64,000 nucleotides of DNA, from positions 1 to 64,000 of the forward strand of contig DATMML010000030.1 of NCBI GenBank assembly GCA_035570235.1, given 5' to 3'. Each line of letters opens with the position of its first letter. Position 1 is the first letter of the stretch. The notes under the pieces are model-generated. The model had not been told where the DNA came from. It did no database searches and worked only from the letters and a program-made list of their open reading frames with translations. This DNA comes from Vicinamibacteria bacterium (GTDB taxonomy: Bacteria > Acidobacteriota > Vicinamibacteria > Fen-336). The position numbers and the translations under genes are program-made. Positions 34,071 through 44,859 of the stretch are shown piece by piece.

Positions 34071-34493
34071 ATGCGCTATCTCGGCCTGAGGGGTGCGGAT
34101 GTCCGCCGGACCCTCGGGTTGGTATGTTTGATTTGCGCTCCCCTCTTGGCCGCCTGCGTGAACGGGCGGCCCGGAACCGACACCTCCAACCCCGGGGTGC
34201 CGGGAGGGCCTACCGCCCCCACGGGCCGGACGGTCGCCTACACCGACCTCCAAACCGCTTTTGCGAATGACTGCCTCTCCTGTCACAACGACTCTCGTGC
34301 GGCCGGCAACTATTCGATGGGCACCTACCAAGAGGTCCTCAAGGACGTGAAGCCCTATGATGCGGCGAGCGCCTTGGTCGTGGACACCCAGCCCGGGGGG
34401 TCGATGTACCGGTACTGGACCGGGGATCCGCAAACGAAGGCGGCGCTCGTCTTCAACTGGGTGGTTGTCTATGGGGCCCCGGGCAGCCGGTAG
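34071..34493 (+). CDS. Mono-heme c-type cytochrome lipoprotein
   Basis: A 140-residue protein. The signal (TLGLVCLICAPLLAAC) ends in lipobox LLAAC, followed by a Gly/Pro/Thr tether. One heme c motif CLSCH at residues 68-72 (34272-34286), with Met candidates for the distal ligand in YSMGTY or GSMYRYW. The overall pattern (DLQTAFANDCLSCHNDSRAAGNYSMGTYQEVL in two parts) resembles small planctomycete-type cytochromes. It leads a tightly packed operon with a TlpA-like protein, DUF4266, DUF3570 and ApbE. The next gene starts 1 nt after its stop. Confidence 0.85.
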   Translation: MRYLGLRGADVRRTLGLVCLICAPLLAACVNGRPGTDTSNPGVPGGPTAPTGRTVAYTDLQTAFANDCLSCHNDSRAAGNYSMGTYQEVLKDVKPYDAASALVVDTQPGGSMYRYWTGDPQTKAALVFNWVVVYGAPGSR

Positions 34494-34494
34494 G

Positions 34495-35025
34495 ATGCGC
34501 CCTTCCTTCTGGGTCGCGGCTCTTGTAACGGTGCTCCTTTCCGGAACGGCCGGGGCCCGCCCGACGCCAACGACAGCACCGACCCTCGAGCTCACCACCC
34601 TCGAGGGCAAGACGGTGAGGCTCGCCGATTTCAAGGGTCGCGTCCTTCTCGTGGACATCTGGGCGAGCTGGTGCGGGCCCTGCAAGAGCTCCTTCCCCTC
34701 CCTGGATGCGCTGTACCTGGAGCTCCACCCCCTCGGCCTCGACCTGTTGGCCGTGAACGTCGACGAGCGGCGTCGCGACGCCGACGAGTTCCTCTCGCAC
34801 CATCCCCATCAGATGCCGGTCGTTCTCGACCCCCAGGGCCGCGTGCCCGAGGCCTTCGGCGCCGAGGCCATGCCCAGCTCCTTCCTGATCGATCGGAGCG
34901 GCAACATCCGCTTCCGCCACGCGGGGTATTCACCCGCCAGCCTTCCGGTCTACCGTCAGGAGATCGCGAGGCTCCTCGAGGAAGCGGGAGCGGAGAGCGA
35001 CGGAGTGGTCGTCATCGGTCCATGA
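34495..35025 (+). CDS. TlpA/ResA-like thioredoxin-fold protein
   Basis: A 176-residue exported thioredoxin. Signal peptide to about residue 21 (VTVLLSGTAGA), then LRLADFKGR-type AhpC/TlpA start, active site WCGPC (Cys60, Cys63) and cis-Pro loop EAMPSSFLID. Such proteins reduce disulfides outside the cytoplasm, often in apocytochrome c or in metal-site Cys pairs. Here the likely clients are neighbours: two CXXCH proteins and a tiny lipoprotein ending in Gly/Cys. It starts 1 nt after the cytochrome stop. Confidence 0.92.
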   Translation: MRPSFWVAALVTVLLSGTAGARPTPTTAPTLELTTLEGKTVRLADFKGRVLLVDIWASWCGPCKSSFPSLDALYLELHPLGLDLLAVNVDERRRDADEFLSHHPHQMPVVLDPQGRVPEAFGAEAMPSSFLIDRSGNIRFRHAGYSPASLPVYRQEIARLLEEAGAESDGVVVIGP

Positions 35026-35035
35026 GGAGGTCTTG

Positions 35036-35257
35036 ATGTCCCTGCTCTGCCGCACGGTGGTCCTCGCGGGCGTGATGGGACTCTCCGCTCAAGGGTGCGC
35101 GACCGTCCAGCCGTGGCAGCGGGGCCGTCTCGCCGATCCCTGCATGACCTTCGATTCCGACGCGGGACGCGTCGCGTACCAGACGCACTGGCAGGAGGCT
35201 CGAGAGGGCGCAGCGGGAGGCTTTGGAGTCCAGTCGGGCGGCTGTGGCTGCAAGTAA
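35036..35257 (+). CDS. DUF4266 small lipoprotein
   Basis: A 73-residue exported protein. Hydrophobic signal (TVVLAGVMGLSAQGC) with a rough lipobox AQGC, then VQPWQRGRLADPCM, QEAREGAAGGFG and a C-terminal tail GGCGCK, all DUF4266 hallmarks. The mature part has four further-conserved-looking Cys/Gly positions and a His. DUF4266 genes are typically next to DUF3570, as here; the function is unknown. A strong GAGGAGG sits 5 nt before ATG 35036 (TTG 35033 is in frame). Confidence 0.88.
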   Translation: MSLLCRTVVLAGVMGLSAQGCATVQPWQRGRLADPCMTFDSDAGRVAYQTHWQEAREGAAGGFGVQSGGCGCK

Positions 35258-36338
35258 GCCTCGCTACCGCTCACGCCTGCGGGCGCTCTTAGTCGTGGGC
35301 ATCGGCGTCTCCGCCCTCGAAGGGGCAGGGTATGTGGACTGGGCGGAAGACGAGCTGAACGTCCAGTTCCACGCCTTCCAGGACACGCGGGACGCCACCA
35401 TCCTGAGCCCAACGATCGAGCTCACCAAAGACTTCACCGACCGAACGACCCTCCGAGCAAAGTTCGGCCTGGACGCCATCTCCGCGGCCTCGGACTCGTG
35501 CGTGCGCTGTCACCGACCGGGCGCCAGGGACACCCGCCTGCTGGCGGGCGCCTCCGTGATCCATAAGCTGAGCGATGACACGAAGCTCACCGTTGGTGCG
35601 GAGGTGGGGCACGAGAACTTCTACCAGGCGACCACCGTCATCGCGCAGATCTCCAAGCGCCTGAACAAAGGAAATACGACCGTGGCGGGCGGCTACTCGT
35701 TCTCCCTCAACCGACCGCAGCTCCACCCCGCCCAGCGGACGGAGAACCAGTTTGCGAGCGACGCCTTCGCCTCCCTCACTCACACCCTCACGAAAACTAC
35801 GGTCGCGCAATTCGGCTACGAGATCGCGCAGATCGACGGGTACCAATCGAGTCCGTTCCTTCGCGCGCTCATCAACGGCGAGCGAGCGGTTGGAGTCTCC
35901 CCGGACAGCCGAACCCGCCAGACGCTAAGCGCGAGGCTTCGGCAAGCCCTACCTCTCGATAGCTATCTCGAGACCGACTACCGACACTACCTGGATACTT
36001 GGTCGATCCACTCCAACAGCCTTCAGGTGGGTCTGTCCCACTATCTGACCCGACAACTCCTGGTAAATGTGTCGTATCGGTGGTACCAGCAGACGGGGGC
36101 ATTCTTCTTTGCTCCGGAATACTTCGGCAACCCCCACTACTTCACGGGGGACTTTCGGCTCCAGCCATTTGACTCCAGCCTCTACGGTGGACGAGTGGTC
36201 TACACGTCCCGGGGCCGTCTCCTTTGGCTCCCGGAAGGCGCCGGCCTGACCGCCGAGTACGAGTTCTACCGGAGCACGACCGGGTTTCAGGCCGCAATCT
36301 TCACGGGAGGCGTCCGCATTCCCCTAGGCAACAAGTGA
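35244..36338 (+). CDS. DUF3570 outer-membrane beta-barrel with an internal CXXCH heme motif
   Basis: About 364 residues. Signal-like start (LRALLVVGIGVSALEGAG) then repeated amphipathic strands (ATILSPTIELTKDFTDRTTL, FGYEIAQIDGYQ, LLVNVSYRWYQQTGAFFF) ending in IFTGGVRIPLGNK, as in outer-membrane barrels. Residues 86-90 are CVRCH (35499-35513), a canonical c-heme attachment site, in a loop after FGLDAISAASDS. A barrel carrying its own heme is unusual. GTG 35244 overlaps the DUF4266 stop; TTG 35223 is also in frame. Its stop overlaps the apbE start (GTGA). Confidence 0.87.
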   Translation: MAASKPRYRSRLRALLVVGIGVSALEGAGYVDWAEDELNVQFHAFQDTRDATILSPTIELTKDFTDRTTLRAKFGLDAISAASDSCVRCHRPGARDTRLLAGASVIHKLSDDTKLTVGAEVGHENFYQATTVIAQISKRLNKGNTTVAGGYSFSLNRPQLHPAQRTENQFASDAFASLTHTLTKTTVAQFGYEIAQIDGYQSSPFLRALINGERAVGVSPDSRTRQTLSARLRQALPLDSYLETDYRHYLDTWSIHSNSLQVGLSHYLTRQLLVNVSYRWYQQTGAFFFAPEYFGNPHYFTGDFRLQPFDSSLYGGRVVYTSRGRLLWLPEGAGLTAEYEFYRSTTGFQAAIFTGGVRIPLGNK

Positions 36339-37381
36339 GACCGCTCCCCGGGAAGGGCGTCGCCTGGGTCGCCTTCGTGTTGGTCGGGCAGGCCTCCGCG
36401 GGCGGGGAGCCGCCGGCGGCCGATCCGGACGTGACGACCAGGGAATACCGATACCTCATGGGGACGTCGGTGGAGATCATGGCCAATGGAGGCTCGGCCA
36501 GCGAGCGCCGGGCCGCCGTCGACGAGGCCTTCGCGGCCGTCGCGGAAGTCGACCGGCTCATGAGCAACTACCGGGACGACAGCGAGCTCGCAGAACTCAA
36601 CCGCAACGCGGATCGCGTCCCGGTGAAGGTCAGCGCTCCCCTGCTCTCGGTCTTGGAGGCGGCACAGCGCGTCAGCGCCTTGAGCGACGGTGCCTTCGAC
36701 ATCACCGTGGGTCCCTTGGTGCGTCTCTGGGGATTTCACGACAAGAAGGCCCACGTCCCCGCCCCGGAGGAGCTGGCCCGGGTGCGTCCCCTAGTTGGGT
36801 ACAAGAACCTACTCATCGATGAGAGCCTGCACACGGCGCGCTTCGCCCGCCCCGGCGTCGAACTCGACTTGGGTGGTATCGCCAAAGGCTTCGCAGTAGA
36901 GCTCGCCGCCAACGTGCTCCGCAAACACGGCCTCACGGGGTTGATCGACGCCGGGGGCAACCAGTACCTCCTCGGCCACCCGCCGGGCAAAGACTCATGG
37001 CGGGTCGGGATCAAGAATCCAGACGCCCCCAACAGGTTGCTCGGCATGCTGGAGGTCGGGGAATGCTCGGTCTCGACTTCCGCCCAGAATGCCAACTACC
37101 TCACCGCAGGCAACCGCACATACGGCCACATCCTCGATCCCCGGACCCTCCAACCCTCCGATGGGGCATTGAGCGCCACCATCATCTCCCCCGATGGGAC
37201 CTTCGCCGATGCTTTGTCCAAAGTAGGCTTCATCCTCGGACCGGGACGGGGCCTGGACATCATCGAGTCCTTCCCCCAGACCGCTGGTCTCATCGCCTAC
37301 CGGCAGCCCGACGGCCGCATCGGTATTGCAACCTCGCCGCGCCTCCGGGGAAAGTTTCATCCAACCTCCGCGCCTCCTTAA
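36335..37381 (+). CDS. apbE: FAD:protein FMN transferase
   Basis: About 348 residues, exported (GVAWVAFVLVGQASAGG). ApbE attaches FMN covalently to Thr/Ser of periplasmic target proteins using FAD. Motifs: MGTSVEIMANG, SALSDGAFDITVGPLVRLWGF, ELDLGGIAKGFAVELAA, GLIDAGGNQYLLG, HILDPRT and FADALSK. GTG start inside the DUF3570 stop (GTGA). I found no canonical target motif (DGxTGAT-like) in the four upstream proteins, so either the target lies elsewhere or the site is non-canonical. Confidence 0.93.
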   Translation: MRPLPGKGVAWVAFVLVGQASAGGEPPAADPDVTTREYRYLMGTSVEIMANGGSASERRAAVDEAFAAVAEVDRLMSNYRDDSELAELNRNADRVPVKVSAPLLSVLEAAQRVSALSDGAFDITVGPLVRLWGFHDKKAHVPAPEELARVRPLVGYKNLLIDESLHTARFARPGVELDLGGIAKGFAVELAANVLRKHGLTGLIDAGGNQYLLGHPPGKDSWRVGIKNPDAPNRLLGMLEVGECSVSTSAQNANYLTAGNRTYGHILDPRTLQPSDGALSATIISPDGTFADALSKVGFILGPGRGLDIIESFPQTAGLIAYRQPDGRIGIATSPRLRGKFHPTSAPP

Positions 37382-37522
37382 CCCCACCGGAGTCGCGGCG
37401 TCGCTCACGCCCTCGGTTCTAGGCGCACCAGCGAGCCGCGCATGAGGAGGCTTCGACGATACGGCCCTCCCGTTCAGAAAGACAAGGGGGCCATCTTAAG
37501 AGGCGGGGGTTCGGGGGCGAGC

Positions 37523-37747
37523 TCAGGATCCCGCGGGAAGGCGGCCCGCGTGGGTGAGGAATTCGAGGGCAGCGGTCGTGAGCTCACGGTCGTGCCGCGG
37601 TCCCACGAAGCGCCCCTCCCCCAAGTGGTAGTGGAGGATGCCGGACCGCGGCAGGTTCTCGTCCGTATCGAATGAGTAGAACATCAGGATCCGAGTGTCA
37701 CGAGGAAGGCCGCTGTCGTCGAAGAAGCCAAACGTCAGGTTACGCAT
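37523..37747 (-). CDS. Short protein of unknown function, possibly a fragment
   Basis: About 74 residues (MRNLTFGFFDDSGLPRDTRI, FYSFDTDENLPRSGILHYHL, EGRFVGPRHDREL). Codons end mostly in G/C, like real genes here, and composition is protein-like. No domain recognised. It stands alone and could be a remnant of a longer gene; the region upstream is richer in A/T. Confidence 0.45.
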   Translation of the reverse strand: MRNLTFGFFDDSGLPRDTRILMFYSFDTDENLPRSGILHYHLGEGRFVGPRHDRELTTAALEFLTHAGRLPAGS

Positions 37748-37753
37748 GACCAC

Positions 37754-37978
37754 CCATGCTGTTCCCGTCCAAGGTTGATTGATGATTCGGTGTCGCCGTT
37801 TCGCGGCGCAATCGCAATGTAGTTGGCGTGTCCTCCCTTGTCAAGATCGCATTTGTCCCGTGCCTGCGCGGGCGCGAAGGGTGTGACCTCCTGAAAGCCC
37901 CGTCCGGGGCGGCTTCCAGAACTCCTAAGAAAAGACTTGAGCCATTGCCGCTTGTGATCTCTCGCACGTCAGCGTCGT
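37754..37978. other. 225-bp intergenic region, lower GC
   Basis: No protein-like frame. A small inverted repeat, GCCCC-GTCC-GGGGC, lies near 37899-37912, downstream of the Smr gene stop; it could aid termination. Confidence 0.4.
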
Positions 37979-38257
37979 TCACGTTGGGTAGAGTTCGACG
38001 AGGGTCGCGCCCCAGCCGCCCCGTTCGGGGGGAGCGTCCGCGAAGGCCGCCACCTCGGACAAGCGGGCAAGGACGCGCCGCACCTCTGCGCGCTGTACGC
38101 CACGGCCGCGGCCATGGATGAGACGCAGTCGGCGGATTCCCTTCTCTCGACAGGCCCGCACGTAGTCCTCGACCAGGGAAGCTACGTCGCGGGGAGCAAA
38201 CGTATGCAGGTCCAATTCGCCTGTGATGGGGATCTCGACCGCGTCCTCGTCCCTCAC
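37979..38257 (-). CDS. Smr domain protein
   Basis: A 92-residue stand-alone Smr (MutS2 C-terminal) domain: GELDLHTFAPRDVASLVEDY with the LDLH motif, then RLIHGRGRGVQRAEVR with the conserved HGxG. Smr domains nick or bind nucleic acids and some rescue stalled ribosomes. Its start overlaps the upstream gene stop (GTGA), so it is coupled with the unknown 141-residue protein. Confidence 0.9.
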   Translation of the reverse strand: MRDEDAVEIPITGELDLHTFAPRDVASLVEDYVRACREKGIRRLRLIHGRGRGVQRAEVRRVLARLSEVAAFADAPPERGGWGATLVELYPT

Positions 38258-38679
38258 GCGTGCCCCGCGGAGACGGCCGCGGCCGCGTAGAAGGCGGGCA
38301 GATACTCTGAATCGCCGAGCTCGAGGCGCTTGTAGGCCTTGCCGATGGGGTCCCAGGCCGAGCCCCCGGGCAGGACCACCACCATCGGCCAGGGGGAAAG
38401 GTCACGGAGCGGCGAGCGGGCGGTCGCCACCCATCGCCCCCCCAGGCCCTGGATCATGACCTGCCCGAGGTAGCAGCCGAACACGAAGAGGGCTTCCGCC
38501 ACGTCCTCCCCCGTCAGCCCCTGCTCGCGGAGCCCTTCGATCTGCTCGTCCAGGCGCTCCAAGCTGGCCGGTGAGTAGTCGAGGTCGACTTCGTTCTCCT
38601 CCCACGATGCCTCCACCGCGAGCTGCGCGTGGTCGAGCGCGTTCTCGGGGCTGGCCGGGAAGCGGAGCTGGAGCTTCAT
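38254..38679 (-). CDS. Protein of unknown function
   Basis: A 141-residue, acidic, soluble protein. Visible blocks are ASWEENEVDLDYSPASLERL, VAEALFVFGCYLGQVMIQGL, GGRWVATARSP and GKAYKRLELG. The GCYLGQV...LGGRW pattern is seen in small families resembling immunity or DUF3806-like proteins, but I cannot assign it. It sits 25 nt after metH and is coupled to an Smr protein. Confidence 0.75.
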   Translation of the reverse strand: MKLQLRFPASPENALDHAQLAVEASWEENEVDLDYSPASLERLDEQIEGLREQGLTGEDVAEALFVFGCYLGQVMIQGLGGRWVATARSPLRDLSPWPMVVVLPGGSAWDPIGKAYKRLELGDSEYLPAFYAAAAVSAGHA

Positions 38680-38704
38680 GGGGGACGGCGGCCTTTGGGC
38701 CTCT

Positions 38705-42469
<3,765 letters not shown>

Positions 42470-42528
42470 AAGCTTCTAGTGTACCAGCGGTTGTTGCCGC
42501 GAGTGAACCAGGGGAGTAGAGTCACCCC
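42470..42528. promoter_or_regulatory. 59-bp divergent promoter region, metH and exported TPR-like gene
   Basis: Minus strand for metH: TTCACT, 18-bp spacer, TACACT, then 8 nt to ATG. Plus strand for the gene at 42529: TTGCCG (42494-42499), 17-bp spacer, TAGAGT (42517-42522), then 6 nt to ATG. Both imply leaderless or near-leaderless transcripts. Confidence 0.5.
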
Positions 42529-43167
42529 ATGAAGCGGCCATGGGGGTGGGCACTGACCCTCGTCCTCCTCTCCTCCCTTGTCGCCGCCGAGGAATGGTAT
42601 GACGCCTACACCGCGGGCGTCGAAGCCCTGAAGCAGCGGCAGGGGCCAAGAGCGGTGGAGGCGCTGAAGCGCGCCCTCAAGTTGCGGCCCGAGCCCGGGA
42701 ACAACGTCGTCACCTACGGGACCAACAAGATCGACCGCTACTACCCCTACCTGCGGCTGGCCGAAGCCTACCTCTTGACGGACGACCCCGAGGCCGCCCG
42801 GGGAGCCCTCAAGCGCTCCGAGGCCATGGCCAGGGAACCCGGGATAGAACGGGCCAGCATTGCCGTGCTCGTGGAGTCAGCCCCCCACAGGCCGGGGACC
42901 CCCGGGCTGCCCCTCCCCCTCGGCCTGGCTGCGATCAAGGTCCCCCTGGATCCCGATGTGGCGGAGGGCGTTCGGCGCGTGGAGAACGGCGAGTTCGAGA
43001 GTGGGATAGCGGCCCTGGACGCGGCCGCCCGGCGGCTCGTCGCGGCGGGCGGGACCACCATGTCCCCCCAGCTCGCCCAAGCCTACCTCTATCTGGGAAT
43101 CGCTTACATGGGGCGGAGCCAGCAAGAGCGTCTGAAGGCCGTCCCCGCGCTCCCTACGCCCCGCTGA
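42529..43167 (+). CDS. Exported TPR-like protein
   Basis: A 212-residue protein with a signal peptide (WALTLVLLSSLVAAEE) and TPR-like helical pairs: WYDAYTAGVEALKQRQGPRA then VEALKRALKLRPEPG, YPYLRLAEAYLLTDDPEAAR, and a last pair LAQAYLYLGIAYMG. Probably a periplasmic scaffold; partner unknown. Stop codon lies back to back with that of the next, converging gene. Confidence 0.78.
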   Translation: MKRPWGWALTLVLLSSLVAAEEWYDAYTAGVEALKQRQGPRAVEALKRALKLRPEPGNNVVTYGTNKIDRYYPYLRLAEAYLLTDDPEAARGALKRSEAMAREPGIERASIAVLVESAPHRPGTPGLPLPLGLAAIKVPLDPDVAEGVRRVENGEFESGIAALDAAARRLVAAGGTTMSPQLAQAYLYLGIAYMGRSQQERLKAVPALPTPR

Positions 43168-43863
43168 TCAGGAGACGAGGCGGGCGATAGCGAAGGCGGC
43201 AGCCGCCGCCAGCCCCCCGATGAGCATGGTCTGCAGCGCCCCCCGAAGGGGGGCGGCGCCCGTGAAGCGCCCCTTCACGTAACCGAACACGGCAAGGGCG
43301 ACCAGGGTGACCCCCACCGAGAGGGGCAGAGCGGCCCGGGCCCTGGCGACCAGGAAGTAGGGGGCAAGGGGGACCAAGCCGCCCGCGATATAGGCCCCCG
43401 CGATCGTGATCGCGCTCTTGCGCGCGCGCTGCGGGTCGGGCTGCTCCAAGCCCAGCTCGAACCGCATCATGAAGTCGACCCAGGCCTCGGGGCGCTGGCG
43501 CAGTGCTTCGACCAAAGGAGCACTCTCGTCCTCGGTGAGGCCGTAGGACCGGAAGATCTCGGCCACCTCCGCCGCTTCGTGCGCGGGCAGTTCCCTCACT
43601 TCGCGCTGCTCACGGGCCCGCTCACTCCGGTAGTGCTCGGCGTCGCTCTTGGCCGCGAGGTATCCGCCCAGGCCCATGGCGATCGAGCCCGCCGCCACCT
43701 CGGCCAAGCCGGCCGTGATCACGATGGCAGTAGCGTCCACGGCCCCCGAGAGCCCCGCCGCCAGGGCGAAGGGGACGGTGAGGCCGTCGGACATGCCGAT
43801 GACCACATCCCTCACCACCTCGCCCGAAGTGAAATGGGTCTCGACATGGGGGGTCTGTGGCAT
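43168..43863 (-). CDS. VIT1/CCC1-family metal transporter
   Basis: A 231-residue membrane protein. The N-terminal helix carries GMSDGLTVPFALAAGLSGAV, a CCC1/VIT1 hallmark, followed by SIAMGLGGYLAAKSDAEHY. A cytoplasmic helical segment with Glu/His residues comes next (about 75-135), then three more helices. Members move Fe2+ or Mn2+; direction and metal cannot be read here. GGAGGAGG precedes the ATG. Confidence 0.92.
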   Translation of the reverse strand: MPQTPHVETHFTSGEVVRDVVIGMSDGLTVPFALAAGLSGAVDATAIVITAGLAEVAAGSIAMGLGGYLAAKSDAEHYRSERAREQREVRELPAHEAAEVAEIFRSYGLTEDESAPLVEALRQRPEAWVDFMMRFELGLEQPDPQRARKSAITIAGAYIAGGLVPLAPYFLVARARAALPLSVGVTLVALAVFGYVKGRFTGAAPLRGALQTMLIGGLAAAAAFAIARLVS

Positions 43864-44023
43864 GGACGACCTCCTCCGGTCCGTGGCAGCAGGACATGGA
43901 ACGACGGCGCCCGTAACTTACTACAGAGACGGGCCGCTGAGCCGCGAGCGGAAATTTGCGTTGCGCCGATCCTGTTCGCCGGCGCAGTGTTTCGAGCGCC
44001 GGATCCTCAGCCGCGAAGTCGTC

Positions 44024-44473
44024 TTATGGGGTGCTCGGCCGTCGGGGGCGAACGGATCGGTCCGTTGCCTCGAATACGTCACGCACCTCGGGGCGCAGGA
44101 GAACGATGATCGTGAACATCCCCAGAACGGTGCCAAAGGGTATACACAGCATGGCCTCGGCGCCGGCCACGACCAGGCAGAGTGTCCTCCGCTTGCGGTC
44201 GGCGAGACTCCTCCCCGCGATGACAAGGCACGTGGCCAGGGACCAGGCCAGGAGCATCCATGTGAGGGCAAGGAGGGTAAAGAAGCCGCCGAAGAGAACG
44301 GCGGGTGCTCCATTCTTTGACTTCGCCACCTCCGACGTCAACAGCCAAACACCGAGCGCGAGATGGAGGCTTGGCATAAAACCGGCGAGGGCCTCGAGCC
44401 CTGCGATGACATAGTGCCCCAGGGACAGCATCCTTAGCCAGTCCTCATCCTCTCTCGAGAGACGGTTCTCCAC
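44024..44473 (-). CDS. Small membrane protein of unknown function
   Basis: A 149-residue protein with an acidic N-terminus (ENRLSREDEDWLRMLSLGHY), then four hydrophobic segments (VIAGLEALAGFMPSLHLALG, AVLFGGFFTLLALTWMLLAW, LCLVVAGAEAMLCIPFGTVLG, FTIIVLLRPEVRDVF). This pattern recurs in Acidobacteriota and Gemmatimonadota genomes as unnamed proteins. GTG start without a clear Shine-Dalgarno. Confidence 0.72.
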   Translation of the reverse strand: MENRLSREDEDWLRMLSLGHYVIAGLEALAGFMPSLHLALGVWLLTSEVAKSKNGAPAVLFGGFFTLLALTWMLLAWSLATCLVIAGRSLADRKRRTLCLVVAGAEAMLCIPFGTVLGMFTIIVLLRPEVRDVFEATDRSVRPRRPSTP

Positions 44474-44859
44474 GGGTCAATTGTCCCTTCTCGGGAACCA
44501 GCATCCTGGGCCTGCCGGTCACGATTCCCGCCCGCGGCCGCCAAGTTTTTGCCGGTTTGTCGCCGCAAGCGTGCTCTTACTTCCGCCTCCTCGCCGTAGC
44601 GCCCGTCCCAGGGCCGTCAGCGTGCCACTCTACTACGGACGGACGTCGCTTTAGGCCCCGTAGCCTTGAGCAGCCTGCCCTCGGACGCAAGTTACCAGGT
44701 GCAGGGGCGACTCTCCCCGCCCGTGTTAGCCTCTCTGGCCTTGGGGGAACCTCGCACCTCAATGTTCTCCCGCGGAGACACAGATCGCGAGCCTCGGCGG
44801 GGACCCCAGCGACCCGCTCCTGGCCTCGGCCGTGGTCGTGGGCGCCCGGGAAGGAGTAA
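44474..44859. other. 386-bp intergenic region before the phosphatase gene
   Basis: Frames here are not protein-like. GGTGC near 44698 and GCACC near 44755 could pair around an inner GGGG/CCCC stem, so a structured leader of the downstream gene is possible but unproven. GGAAGGAG lies just before ATG 44860. Confidence 0.4.

Noticed and set aside
37740-38405. 221-residue minus-strand frame
   Set aside because: Overlaps the Smr gene and the unknown gene in another frame; its sequence is low-complexity Arg/Pro/Ser.
42470-42528. SAM or cobalamin riboswitch before metH
   Set aside because: Only 59 bp separate the divergent genes, and none of the riboswitch core sequences is present.
44557-44859. 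100-residue open frame before the phosphatase gene
   Set aside because: Composition is Arg/Pro/Ser-rich without structure, and it would end just before a well-placed start with its own ribosome site.
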